Part shown: piece by piece, positions 28,451-36,567 of the stretch
Layout: each line of letters begins with the position of its first letter
Position numbering within the stretch: the stretch's first letter is position 1
From: Balneolales bacterium
GTDB taxonomy: Bacteria; Bacteroidota; Rhodothermia; Balneolales; Natronogracilivirgulaceae
DNA: 58,066 nt
Reading direction: 5' to 3'
Assembly (NCBI GenBank): GCA_007132975.1
Contig: SLNO01000093.1
Coordinates: 1-58,066 of the forward strand
The notes under the pieces: model-generated
Seen by the model: the letters and a program-made list of their open reading frames with translations, nothing else
The model's database searches: none
Told to the model about the DNA's origin: nothing
Position numbers and translations under genes: made by a program

Positions 28451-29110
28451 ATGCAAATGTTGAAAAGAAACGGTTGGATGCGGCTGGCTGCGGTCACGAT
28501 GGTTGCGGTCTCCGGTGTTGTGCTGGCGCCGATGGGCCAGATGGCTGCCGGCGGGAGTGCCGTTTCTGATGCCACGGCGCAGCAAACCCAGCCGCGCGAT
28601 CTGATTGCAGAGCCGGAAATCGTCAAAGTGCCGGGGTCCGAGCGGGCCCGGTTCCAGCGGCAGTTCCGCAACGTGCAGTGGACCGGAGCCGGATTTGAAG
28701 GCAGCACCGTAATTGACCGCATCCCCACACGGGAGCTTCGCGCCCGCCTGCAGAAAGTCTTCGGTGATCCCTCCCAGAAACTTAAAGACCTTATTGGCGG
28801 CTCAGATTTCCGTCCGGGTCACTATATTCAGTTTGAGTACTGGTTTGTTGTGAATGACGAGATCCCGATGATGGTGCTCGATATCGACGGCCCGTTCGGC
28901 AATGGGCTGGTCTTTGCCGGAGACAGCAGGTACGTGGACCTGATGCCGGAGATCAAGCGGACACTTTCCGGCAAGCTTATGGGCATCAGTGAGCTTGGGG
29001 AATACGAAGATCACTATTTTGACATTAACAATGACCAGTGGTATCTGGTCAGCTATAACAACGGAACTTTCACGAACGAAAAAATATCGCGGCCGCGCAC
29101 CCTGAGGTAG
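28451..29110 (+). CDS. Exported protein of unknown function between lepA and lepB
   Basis: This is a 219-residue protein. A long N-terminal signal region (RLAAVTMVAVSGVVLAPMG and following, cleaved before about residue 45) marks it as exported. The mature part of about 175 residues has mixed strands and Asp/Gly loops (YIQFEYWFVVNDEIPMMVLD, YFDINNDQWYLVSY). I do not recognise the family. It sits 64 bases after lepA and about 170 bases before lepB, in the same direction. The ATG at 28451 follows an in-frame GTG by one codon; either could be used. Confidence 0.75.
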   Translation: MQMLKRNGWMRLAAVTMVAVSGVVLAPMGQMAAGGSAVSDATAQQTQPRDLIAEPEIVKVPGSERARFQRQFRNVQWTGAGFEGSTVIDRIPTRELRARLQKVFGDPSQKLKDLIGGSDFRPGHYIQFEYWFVVNDEIPMMVLDIDGPFGNGLVFAGDSRYVDLMPEIKRTLSGKLMGISELGEYEDHYFDINNDQWYLVSYNNGTFTNEKISRPRTLR

Positions 29111-29233
29111 CCGGGATGCCGCAGTGCAGTTGTGCGTCGCATTGCAGTCGGGTGCCACAGCGCATCCGGGCGGGCAAATCCGCATCACGTAGAATGAACA
29201 ACCCAAATTGAAACTCAAACCGGTTAAGGCCCC

Positions 29234-29252
29234 ATAAAACGGGCCGTTTTAT
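29234..29252. promoter_or_regulatory. AT-rich palindrome upstream of lepB
   Basis: A 19-base sequence, ataaaacgggccgttttat, is a perfect inverted repeat apart from the central base. It lies 27 bases before the lepB start and about 125 bases after the preceding gene. It could be a short attenuator, a terminator or a protein site. The following sequence (catccg) lacks a T run, so a simple terminator is less likely. Confidence 0.4.
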
Positions 29253-29278
29253 CATCCGACAAGATCAAGGACACCGAA

Positions 29279-30379
29279 TTGGCAGAGAAGAAAGAAGACA
29301 AACGAAAAAAACGGCAGGCCCGGCGCAAGGCCCTGGAGGAAAGGACCCAGCAGGATACTACCAAGGCAAAATCATGGGCGCGTGAATGGATGGATGCCAT
29401 CATCTTTGCCGCTGTTGCCGCGCTGATTATCAGGGCGCTGTTCCTGGAGGCATTCCGCATCCCCACACCCTCGATGGAATCCACCCTGCTTACCGGCGAC
29501 TTTCTGCTGGTATCAAAGGTTCACTACGGCGCCCGGACCCCGATGACCCTCGGAATTCCGTTCACCGGTGTCTACGTCCGCGGCCTGGAGCTCCCGTGGT
29601 TCCGAATGCCCGGATTCATGAGCGTACGCCGGGGCGACATCCTCGTATTCAATTATCCGGTGGATGACGGGCCTGTTTCGCAAAAGACGAACTATATCAA
29701 GCGGGCTGTGGCCGTGGCGGGTGACACCCTTATGATCCGCGACAAGACGATCTACATCAACGGGCAGCCCGAGCAGATGGAAGAAACGTTTGAACAGCAT
29801 TATGAGGTAACGGTCAGGGAGCGTCTGCGATTGAGCCCGAGCAAGGTCAGGGCGGCCGGCGCGCAGGTGCTGCCCTCGCCCGGGAATACCTACCGGATCA
29901 ACATGAAGGCATCGGTGGCCGAGGAGATGGCACGCTGGCCGGAGATCGAACGCGTAGAGCCGCTCGTGCTTCCCGCTGCATTCAATGACAATGCCCGTCA
30001 GCCGTTCACCTTTGCGCAGGGACTGCGGGGCAACTACCACCACCTGCCTGAGGTGATCATACCTTTTGAGGGTCAGACCGTCACGTTGAGCGACCGAAAC
30101 TGGCATCTTTATTATGACATCGTCACCCGTTTTGAAGACAACGAGGTTACCCGCGCAGGGAACCTTTTTGTGATCAACGGTGACACCACCAACCAGTATA
30201 CCATCCAGCAGGATTACTATTTCATGGCGGGCGACAGTCGCGACAACAGTGAGGACAGCCGGTTCTGGGGGTTTGTGCCGGACGATCACGTGGTCGGCCG
30301 GGCGTGGATTATCTACTTTTCCTGGGATGGTGAGCGCATGCTGCCACGGGTCAGGCGGTTCCTGAACCGGATCAACTGA
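29279..30379 (+). CDS. lepB: Signal peptidase I
   Basis: This 366-residue membrane serine protease cleaves Sec signal peptides. It begins at TTG. The basic N-terminus (residues 4-32) is followed by one transmembrane helix (AIIFAAVAALIIRALFLEAF, about 40-59). The catalytic Ser65 lies in PTPSMEST and the general base Lys141 in YIKRAVAVAGD. The C-terminal box GDSRDNSEDSRFWGFVP is complete. It is longer than many SPases because of a beta-rich insert (about residues 155-290), as seen in other Bacteroidota. It would serve the many exported proteins encoded nearby. Confidence 0.95.
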   Translation: MAEKKEDKRKKRQARRKALEERTQQDTTKAKSWAREWMDAIIFAAVAALIIRALFLEAFRIPTPSMESTLLTGDFLLVSKVHYGARTPMTLGIPFTGVYVRGLELPWFRMPGFMSVRRGDILVFNYPVDDGPVSQKTNYIKRAVAVAGDTLMIRDKTIYINGQPEQMEETFEQHYEVTVRERLRLSPSKVRAAGAQVLPSPGNTYRINMKASVAEEMARWPEIERVEPLVLPAAFNDNARQPFTFAQGLRGNYHHLPEVIIPFEGQTVTLSDRNWHLYYDIVTRFEDNEVTRAGNLFVINGDTTNQYTIQQDYYFMAGDSRDNSEDSRFWGFVPDDHVVGRAWIIYFSWDGERMLPRVRRFLNRIN

Positions 30380-30444
30380 ATCTGATGTTGGATTTCACCC
30401 GCTGCTGAAGTTTTTCATCTCCAGGGGCATAAACGGCGGGACCA

Positions 30445-30474
30445 TATCCACCGAGAATTTTTCTCTTGTGGATA
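30445..30474. terminator. Hairpin between convergent lepB and transferase genes
   Basis: The inverted repeat TATCCAC (30445-30451) / GTGGATA (30468-30474) has an inner AGAA/TTCT pairing and a short T loop. It lies between the lepB stop and the end of the leftward glycerophosphotransferase gene, so it may end transcription from both sides. There is no long T tract. Confidence 0.4.
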
Positions 30475-30478
30475 CGCA

Positions 30479-31822
30479 CTATTGTCTGAGAAGCTGCTCC
30501 TCCAGGAAGCGGATTACACGTCCGGTGGCACCGCCATTGGTGGATGAAAAGAATAGCTTTCTGACGCGGCTGCGTTCCTCTTCAAAGCCATCGGTGCGAG
30601 TGAGGGCTTTGGTCAGGGCGGTAAGCAAACCGGATTGGGTATTGTGGAAGGGTCCAGGCGCGACCTGTTCGTATGAGAGTGGCAGCCCTCTCTCGTAAGA
30701 ATGCAGGTCATATGGCAAAAAAACGGCGGGAATGTCGAGCAGCAACCCTTCGAGGTATATGCTGCTGTAGTCGGAAACAATGGCGTCGGTGAGAGGAAGC
30801 AGCTCCGCAGCGTCTTCAGCCACGGTCTGGTCCGCAGACACGAACCGGGGGCTGATGTGGCTGTACCTCGTGACATCCAGGTCATCATTGGGATGCGCAC
30901 GCAGGGCCATAAGCGCATTCTGCTCTTCAAGCCATCGGGCCAGGCCTTTCAGATCAAGGTCGTGAAATGGGAACCAGTGGGTCCGTTTTCTCCGCCGGAA
31001 TGTCGGGGCGTAGAGAATGAGCTTTTCCGCCGGAGGGGCGGCCTGCCAAAGGCGGTCCAACGTGTTTCCGGGCTCGCGGACAGTCTCGGCAATCAGCTCC
31101 GGAACACCGTGCAAAGGCTTGCCGCTGCCACCTGAGGCTTCGTGAGATACAGGTTGCCGCAACTGCATGAGACCATCGTAAGCAGGAAATCCCGTTTCCA
31201 GAAATCTCTCCGATGGGATGTTGAAACGGGATGCAAACAGCTCTGAAACAAGCGGCGATGATGACAGGAATAGGTTGATGGGACGGAAACGATAGTCCAG
31301 TATTTTCCGGTGAAGAAAACCGGGCCGTCTGTCGCTTTTGGGCCGGAGATATTCCCCCCGCTTGGTAGGCAGCCCGTGGTACGTCTGGATCACCAGGGAA
31401 TGCCGCGGCAGGCGCATGAAGGGGTAGTCACTGGTTCCATGCGTCAGAAAAACGGCACCGGCGCTCCGCAGCATCCGGATGCCGGTCAGGGAATGCGTCA
31501 GACAGGCGCGCTCGTCACCGAACCGCTCTTTGAGAGTGCGCACAAGGACCGGGTTCCGGCTCAGCCACACCGGCTCCAGTTCCGGGTGGCGGCACAAATG
31601 TTCAAACAGGATGCGGGTATTGCCACGGTAGCCGTCCCCGTGGAAAGAGGTCAGCAAAACACGCTGCGGCACTCTTTCCTCCTCCCATGCAGGAATGCAG
31701 GAAAGGAGTCCGACCGCCCACTGGACGGGGTAGGCCGTTTTGCTGCGTGCTCCCCAGGAGTACGGGCCATTCGTGCTTTTACCGGCCTCCGGACTGGTTG
31801 TGCTAATCGATTGGCCTGTCAT
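30479..31822 (-). CDS. CDP-glycerol glycerophosphotransferase-like enzyme
   Basis: This 447-residue protein is of the Glyphos_transf (TagB/TagF-like) family. The usual segments are present: LLTSFHGDGYRGNTRILFEHL, the HGTSDYPFMRLPRHS strand, IQTYHGLPTKRGEY with the catalytic-type His, PTFRRRKRTHWFPF, and ALMALRAHPND. The donor-site signature VSDYSSIYLEGLLLDIP is also present. Family members transfer polyol phosphates from CDP-alcohols onto polysaccharide or teichoic-acid-like acceptors. The gene lies 26 bases after a cytidylyltransferase that could make its CDP-activated donor. In a Gram-negative-type cell it probably decorates a surface polysaccharide. The acceptor is unknown. Confidence 0.85.
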   Translation of the reverse strand: MTGQSISTTSPEAGKSTNGPYSWGARSKTAYPVQWAVGLLSCIPAWEEERVPQRVLLTSFHGDGYRGNTRILFEHLCRHPELEPVWLSRNPVLVRTLKERFGDERACLTHSLTGIRMLRSAGAVFLTHGTSDYPFMRLPRHSLVIQTYHGLPTKRGEYLRPKSDRRPGFLHRKILDYRFRPINLFLSSSPLVSELFASRFNIPSERFLETGFPAYDGLMQLRQPVSHEASGGSGKPLHGVPELIAETVREPGNTLDRLWQAAPPAEKLILYAPTFRRRKRTHWFPFHDLDLKGLARWLEEQNALMALRAHPNDDLDVTRYSHISPRFVSADQTVAEDAAELLPLTDAIVSDYSSIYLEGLLLDIPAVFLPYDLHSYERGLPLSYEQVAPGPFHNTQSGLLTALTKALTRTDGFEEERSRVRKLFFSSTNGGATGRVIRFLEEQLLRQ

Positions 31823-31848
31823 GGGATTTCGTTCTCATCCGATTTTCG

Positions 31849-32643
31849 TCAAGCGGTGGCAAGTTCCTGGATTTTAAGCCGCACCCGCTGCAGGTCATGA
31901 CCAGAGTCGATCTCATCCCACCAGTGATCGCTAAGATCGGCCACCTCAAGTTTGATCTTTCCGGCTTCAACCAGGTCGCGTATGGCAAGCTCATAGAAAT
32001 AATCCGTCTTCCCCGATTCCACATAAGCCTGCAGAACGGGAAAAAGCGCTCTCCATGACTTCAGGGAGAGGGAGCAGATATTCACGGTTTTGAAGATGGC
32101 GGATTTGGAAGGTGCATGGCCATTCAAATGGAGTGATTCCAGATGTCCGCAGGGGGTGGCACGGGCCGTGGTGCCATGGTGTATCTCCGGATCGAACCGG
32201 GCCAGTGCAATGCGGTCCGGGCGGGTCATCTGCGCCAGGGCATCCGGCTCAAATACAAGGTCCGACTCCACCAGAAGAAAAGGTTCGTTCAAGGCATGTC
32301 CGGCCAGCCAGAGGGAGTGGATGTTGTTGGTCGAGTCGTATTGCGCATTGTGGATCGTCTGGATCTCAAGCCGGGACCCGCACTGCTTCAGGAAATCTTC
32401 TATGAGCCCGCTGCGATACCCGGTAACGATTACAAGCCGCCTGAAACCATGACGTTCCAGAGCTTCGATGACACGTTTAAGCAACGGCTTGCCACCCACA
32501 TCCACCAGGCATTTCGGGATGCTGTCTGTGAAAGGCCGGAGCCGTGTGCCCCTGCCCGCCGCCAGCAGGAGTGCGGTGGTGACCCGGGTTTCGGATGGGT
32601 CTGTGCGGCTGCTTTTTTCTGTTGGATGCGGTTGGATTTGCAT
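31849..32643 (-). CDS. NTP-transferase, probable CDP-alcohol/phosphocholine-type cytidylyltransferase
   Basis: This is a 264-residue nucleotidyltransferase. The signature LLLAAGRGTRLRPFTDSIPK (residues 25-44) binds the NTP. LVDVGGKPLL, the NNIHSLWLA segment and the ESDLVFEP metal-site Asp follow. The layout is closest to LicC-like and related cytidylyltransferases that activate choline phosphate, other phospho-alcohols or phosphonates. The pairing with a CDP-glycerol-type transferase just downstream supports CTP as substrate, but this is inference. It starts 20 bases after the TonB receptor gene, so it may share its transcript. Confidence 0.8.
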   Translation of the reverse strand: MQIQPHPTEKSSRTDPSETRVTTALLLAAGRGTRLRPFTDSIPKCLVDVGGKPLLKRVIEALERHGFRRLVIVTGYRSGLIEDFLKQCGSRLEIQTIHNAQYDSTNNIHSLWLAGHALNEPFLLVESDLVFEPDALAQMTRPDRIALARFDPEIHHGTTARATPCGHLESLHLNGHAPSKSAIFKTVNICSLSLKSWRALFPVLQAYVESGKTDYFYELAIRDLVEAGKIKLEVADLSDHWWDEIDSGHDLQRVRLKIQELATA

Positions 32644-32663
32644 TGCCTAAGGACTTTGGGTTA

Positions 32664-34922
32664 TCAGAAGTAGAGGCGGTAAAGCAGGTTGAAGCTCCTG
32701 CCGGGTTCAGGGAACAGCTCCTTGATCCGGGAGAGGTGGTTGAAGTGTTCCTCGTCCAGCAGATTGTCCACGCGCAGGGAAATGGTGTGCAGCAGTCCCG
32801 CATGCATGAAGCGGTACTGGGCGTGCAGGTCCAGTATGGTGTAGGCACCGGTGCGGGTTTCGAATTCACCGAGACGGTCCTGGGCCGAGGCGTGGCGCAC
32901 GCGGGACCCGATGCTCAGGGAGCCGGGGGCCCAGGTGGCCCCAAAGGAGAACGCGAGCGGCGGGATCATGGGAAGGGGCGCCGTGTCGCCGTCAAAGCCG
33001 GTGATATCCGCTTCGTCATCATCAACATTGCGCTGCCCATACGTATAGCTGACTATGCCGTCGAGGGAGATGTTGTGCCTGAGCCGCAACTCCGCTGAAC
33101 CCTCGAAACCGTACATGAGTGCCTCCACACCCTCAAAACGGTACTCTGTGAGTGTGGGATCGGTGACGCTTGGCCTGCCGGTGCTGCGGGGATAAATGTA
33201 GTTGGAAAAGGCGTTGCGGTAGAGCGAACCCTTGAAGCGGGTGCGGTTGCCGCGGTGCGACAAGAAAAGTTCGGTGCCGATGCCACGCTCGGGGTTGAGG
33301 CCCGGGTTGCCTACCTCGAATGAGTAGACCGCCAGATGCGGACCCAGGGAATATAGCTCGTCCATTGTGGGAGCCCGGAACGAGTGGATGAACGTGGAGC
33401 CGGCCTGCCATCCGCGGCCGAAATCATAGGCAACCGAGGCCGATGAAGCCAGGCCCGTGAACGTTCGACGGCGGATCTCGCCGATAACAGCGCTGGTGCG
33501 CTCGCGCTTCGGACGCGCATGGTGGACGTCCAAACGCAGCCCCGCGTCCACTTTCCAGGGGCCAAACCGGGCGCTCTGTATGGCAAACACCGCACCCGAA
33601 ACCCCGATGGCGTCGAGTGTGCCGCGGTCCAGCACCAGATAGTCCTGGAATTCGCCCCAGACCCCGATGGTGCCTTCTTCGAAAAAGCCGATGCCTTTGT
33701 GCCGGCCTGTGAGGGATGTGTTGGCGGTGTGGGCGGTGTACTCGGTGCCGATGATTTCAGGGGCTTCGAACTCCTTGTGGTGGTAGTAGCGATAGGAGAG
33801 GCGGGCCTCCACCGACTCGAAAAAGCGTCCGTCATAGACGAATTCGGTGCGTGACTCGGCCTGAAGCCGGGCCATCTCAATTTCGACACCGTCCGGGTGT
33901 CCACCGCCGGGGTCTGGCGGGATGCCGTACCGGCTCAGGAATGAGGTCAGTGCCAGACCGGTGTAGCCCCACGGGCGGATGTAGCTGAGCCCGGCGGCGC
34001 TGTTGGTGGACCGGATGAACGTATTGTCGATGCGGCCGCTCGGGGTGCGGTAATCCTCGCCGAACCGCCCGTTGAGATCCAGGTTGAGCATCAGATCGCT
34101 GGCAACCGGCATCTTGACATTGCCAGAGCCGGACAGGCCGGTATTGACGGTTGAGCCCATGAGGGAAACATCGCCGGTGACGGAGGAGCGCCGGGATGTG
34201 GGAATCAGGTCGCTGACGACGTTGATGACCCCTCCGATGGCATTGGAGCCATAGGCCAGGGCCGCCGGACCGCGTGCCACCTCTATTTCATTTGCCGTTA
34301 TGGGGTCAATAGTGACGGCATGGTCGGCTGTGGTGAAGGACACGTCGCCGGTCCGTTCGCCGTCCTGCAGGATCAGCACGCGGGAGTCGCCAAGCCCTCT
34401 TATAACAGGCCGCGACGGTGCCGCCCCCATGGCCCGCTGGGCAAAGCCCGGCTGGCTGGCAAGCGTTTCGGACAGTGTGCTGCCCAGGTTTTTACGCAGT
34501 TCCATTCCTATTACGGTGATGGAGGCATCCTCCAGATGCGATCCCCGCAGTTCATCTGCGCGTCCGATGACCTCAATGGCACGACCCGTAAGAGCTGTCG
34601 CGTGCATGGTGAACTCCAGCTTGTCAGGTTCCTCCACATCCACCATAATGGTCCGCTTCTGGTCGGTGTAACCGATCCGGTGGAGGTAAAGCGTGAAGCT
34701 GCCCTGTGGCACGTTGCTGATATGGAAACGTCCTTCCCGGTCGGATGTGGCCGTACGGTTGAGTTCTTCGAGGTGCAGGTAGACATAGGCCACCGGCTCG
34801 CCGGTCTCCGCGTCAAGAATCCGGCCGTTGAGGGATACGACTTTGATTGCCGATGCCCAAACGGCGGCCGGCAGCAATAGTGCTACCAGCAGAGTTGCTT
34901 TCAACAGGAAAAGATGACGCAT
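32664..34922 (-). CDS. ZnuD-like TonB-dependent outer-membrane receptor
   Basis: This 752-residue receptor has a signal peptide (residues 1-23) and a carboxypeptidase-like domain (about 30-105, LNGRILDAETGEPVAYVYLH). A plug follows with LASQPGFAQRAMGAAPSRPV and IRGLGDSRVLILQDGERTGD, then a barrel ending LLYRLYF. The plug/barrel segment GGHPDGVEIEMARLQAESR resembles the ZnuD signature around the His-rich loop. The size and short N-terminus also fit zinc/heme receptors rather than SusC. The upstream gene encodes a small His-containing lipoprotein. Zinc uptake is the best guess; another metal is possible. Confidence 0.85.
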   Translation of the reverse strand: MRHLFLLKATLLVALLLPAAVWASAIKVVSLNGRILDAETGEPVAYVYLHLEELNRTATSDREGRFHISNVPQGSFTLYLHRIGYTDQKRTIMVDVEEPDKLEFTMHATALTGRAIEVIGRADELRGSHLEDASITVIGMELRKNLGSTLSETLASQPGFAQRAMGAAPSRPVIRGLGDSRVLILQDGERTGDVSFTTADHAVTIDPITANEIEVARGPAALAYGSNAIGGVINVVSDLIPTSRRSSVTGDVSLMGSTVNTGLSGSGNVKMPVASDLMLNLDLNGRFGEDYRTPSGRIDNTFIRSTNSAAGLSYIRPWGYTGLALTSFLSRYGIPPDPGGGHPDGVEIEMARLQAESRTEFVYDGRFFESVEARLSYRYYHHKEFEAPEIIGTEYTAHTANTSLTGRHKGIGFFEEGTIGVWGEFQDYLVLDRGTLDAIGVSGAVFAIQSARFGPWKVDAGLRLDVHHARPKRERTSAVIGEIRRRTFTGLASSASVAYDFGRGWQAGSTFIHSFRAPTMDELYSLGPHLAVYSFEVGNPGLNPERGIGTELFLSHRGNRTRFKGSLYRNAFSNYIYPRSTGRPSVTDPTLTEYRFEGVEALMYGFEGSAELRLRHNISLDGIVSYTYGQRNVDDDEADITGFDGDTAPLPMIPPLAFSFGATWAPGSLSIGSRVRHASAQDRLGEFETRTGAYTILDLHAQYRFMHAGLLHTISLRVDNLLDEEHFNHLSRIKELFPEPGRSFNLLYRLYF

Positions 34923-34994
34923 TGGGCGTTTATATCAGGTAGTTATTTAAATGATTGCAGGCAGAAACGAATATTTCTGTGGTTTCAGCCGCTT

Positions 34995-35462
34995 TCAATC
35001 ACTGTCCGGCTCCTCTACTTCCACCTGGAAAGCAACGGAGGAGAAGTCGGAATGGCCGCCATGCCAGAGATCGAACTGGATGGTGGTGCTTCCGGGTTGG
35101 TTTCCCTGAAGGATAAGCGACCAGGGGCCGTCCGCGGCAGGATGTGTGACACTGATGACATCACTGTTACCAACAGTATGTCGCAATTCATAGCCGCTTC
35201 TTTCCGGGATGAAAAGGGAGCCGTCATCGTCCATGAACTGAACCGTGATGGTACCCGTGGATGCGCCGGCAGGTACATATATGGCATCGCCGGTTGCGTA
35301 AGTGACGACACTGGACTCCTGGGCGGCTATCATGTTGCCGTCAATGCTGAGAACGACACCAATGGGAGAGTAGTGGTCATGGCCGCTTCCGCATCCACCC
35401 AGAAAGAAAAGGGTGCCGGCAAGCGAAAAGATGATAGTTGGGATAAGATATTTGGATTTCAT
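34995..35462 (-). CDS. Small His-containing lipoprotein, partner of the ZnuD-like receptor
   Basis: This is a 155-residue lipoprotein if started at the ATG at 35462 (MKSKYLIP). An ATG at 35468 overlaps the stop of an upstream small ORF and adds two residues. The lipobox is FLGGC. Right after the Cys comes GSGHDHYSPIG, and near the C-terminus WHGGHSDF; these clusters could bind a metal. The middle is beta-rich (SVVTYATGDAIYVPAGASTG). It is 72 bases upstream of the receptor in the same direction. A role in capturing zinc for the receptor is inferred from the His motifs and position. Its leader is copy C of the repeat also found before susC. Confidence 0.78.
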   Translation of the reverse strand: MKSKYLIPTIIFSLAGTLFFLGGCGSGHDHYSPIGVVLSIDGNMIAAQESSVVTYATGDAIYVPAGASTGTITVQFMDDDGSLFIPERSGYELRHTVGNSDVISVTHPAADGPWSLILQGNQPGSTTIQFDLWHGGHSDFSSVAFQVEVEEPDSD

Positions 35463-35463
35463 G

Positions 35464-35574
35464 TGCATTAAATTTTTGGATTTTTAAGTTCACAAAGTAG
35501 GTCCATGACAGTTTTAATCATGCCCTTGTGTGCAGGCGGGTGTCTGCCATGTTCGTTTTGTGATTCTGGTTTTT
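35464..35574 (-). repeat. Leader repeat, copy C (upstream of the metal lipoprotein)
   Basis: This segment is homologous to the susC leader copies A and B. The blocks ttaaatttttggatt, catgac, gttttaatcatg and ttgtgtg are shared with copy A. Further upstream, ctgccatgt and a gtga..tt..ggtt block match copy B better than A. The copies are about 29 kb apart, each abutting the start of an outer-membrane gene on the minus strand. It is a dispersed element rather than local slippage. Confidence 0.75.
35468..35521 (-). CDS. Small upstream ORF in the metal-lipoprotein leader
   Basis: This 17-codon ORF encodes MIKTVMDLLCELKNPKI, preceded directly by AAGGGC and ending in TAA. The stop overlaps an ATG (TAATG) and lies five bases before the better start of the lipoprotein gene. 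It matches the small ORF before susC (6537-6590) at 11 of 17 residues, including the NPKI end. The geometry fits stop-restart translation. It may instead mark a conserved RNA element; expression is not shown by the sequence alone. Confidence 0.4.
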   Translation of the reverse strand: MIKTVMDLLCELKNPKI

Positions 35575-35878
35575 TTTTGCTGTGTGGATGATGATTGTAT
35601 GGAAAGTGGCTTTTTGCTGACTTCTCGGATGCAAGCCTGTTTTTTTCAGCAGTGATCCATGCAATCCGGAACAATGTTGGCGAAATGACCTTACGCAATC
35701 TGAAAGGTGCGTGATCGACAGCAGTCCGGATAAGGCGCGATTGCTCACATTGTTACACGGATGTGAGAGCTGACGGGACCCATTTATTCGTCAAAACCGT
35801 TGAGAATCGGGTTCATGCAACTATCATGGCATTGCAGGCCTCATCAAACCGGGTTTGGACGGGATGGGTGATAGCGGC
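35575..35878. other. Intergenic stretch without a supported gene
   Basis: About 300 bases lie between leader copy C and the next leftward gene. Open frames cross it on both strands (for example the minus-strand frame running into the small ORF, and 35763-35963 on the plus strand), but codon use and composition give no support. It presumably holds the promoter for the lipoprotein-receptor operon. Confidence 0.5.
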
Positions 35879-36190
35879 TCAGGCGGAGATGGGCGGAGCC
35901 CGGCCTTGGTTGGAGGAGTTGAGGCTGCAGGGTAAGAGTATGTCCAGCGTACCCTGTTCCTGATCATTGGCGATGAGGGGAGCTTTCGTGGACTCCATGT
36001 CAACGGTGAGGATCTGATAAACCACCAGGCAGTATAGACAGTCGTGGTTTGTCAGCTCGGAACGGACAGACTGATAATCTTGTGCCTCACAAGAGAGTAG
36101 AGGATGCACGTGCACAGCGGAAACAGTGGAAGCAAAGGCAATCAGCCCCGCAACCAACATAACCTTCAGATATTCATTGAATTTGTGCAT
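35879..36190 (-). CDS. Small exported protein with HxH and CxxC motifs
   Basis: This 103-residue protein has a signal peptide (residues 1-25, VMLVAGLIAFASTVSAV). The mature part starts HVHPLLSCEA and later has NHDCLYCLVVYQ, a combination often seen in short DUF2946-like metal-related proteins. It precedes the His-containing lipoprotein and the ZnuD-like receptor in the same direction, so it may belong to the same metal-response group. Exact function is unknown. It is AT-rich relative to its downstream neighbours. A 19-base dyad lies 54 bases upstream. Confidence 0.65.
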   Translation of the reverse strand: MHKFNEYLKVMLVAGLIAFASTVSAVHVHPLLSCEAQDYQSVRSELTNHDCLYCLVVYQILTVDMESTKAPLIANDQEQGTLDILLPCSLNSSNQGRAPPISA

Positions 36191-36243
36191 ACAACTAACA
36201 GAATCAAATTGACCCTAAATATAGTAGTTCGCGAGTTAGCGAT

Positions 36244-36262
36244 AAAGTTCAAATGCAACTTT
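36244..36262 (-). promoter_or_regulatory. Candidate metal-regulator (Fur/Zur-like) operator
   Basis: AAAGTT and AACTTT (36244-36249 and 36257-36262) form a 19-base dyad with a seven-base centre, upstream of the HxH/CxxC protein gene. Fur-family boxes are typically 19-base dyads of AT-rich sequence. The match is by size, symmetry and context only; I do not know the local consensus. Confidence 0.3.
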
Positions 36263-36438
36263 CTTTCAGAACGTAACGAGATATCAGAGATATGATTGTT
36301 CGCAGATTGGTCGAATGTCGCGAAAAAACGTTGTCGGGGACTGTGTCATGACTTAAACAAGATTTTGGGTATATACATTCATCCAAGTCAGTAGCGGTAT
36401 TATTCCTTTACTTTTTTTTACAAAGCAGTAATGGTTAT

Positions 36439-36483
36439 TTGACTTGATGGGGAAAAAAGTTTTATATACTGATACAGATCAGT
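36439..36483 (+). promoter_or_regulatory. Candidate promoter and operator of the sigma-kinase operon
   Basis: TTGACT (36439-36444) and TATATA (36463-36468) are 18 bases apart. Overlapping and following the second hexamer is a perfect inverted repeat ACTGAT-acag-ATCAGT (36468-36483). This is about 85 bases before the sigma gene. The dyad could be an operator or a short leader hairpin. The remaining 36263-36438 is AT-rich and shows nothing else I can name. Confidence 0.35.
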
Positions 36484-36567
36484 CTTTTCAGGACAAATAG
36501 TTGTTTTGCATAGAATATGACGTAAGTTAAGGATGTTGTTTATCCTGTTTGCGTATTGTTGAATTCC

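Noticed and set aside
35468-35698. 76-codon minus-strand ORF ending at the lipoprotein start
   Set aside because: Only its last 17 codons match the other leader copy; the upstream extension is not conserved, so I annotate the short ORF instead.
35763-35963. 66-codon plus-strand ORF
   Set aside because: It overlaps the end of the small exported protein gene on the other strand and has no supporting pattern.
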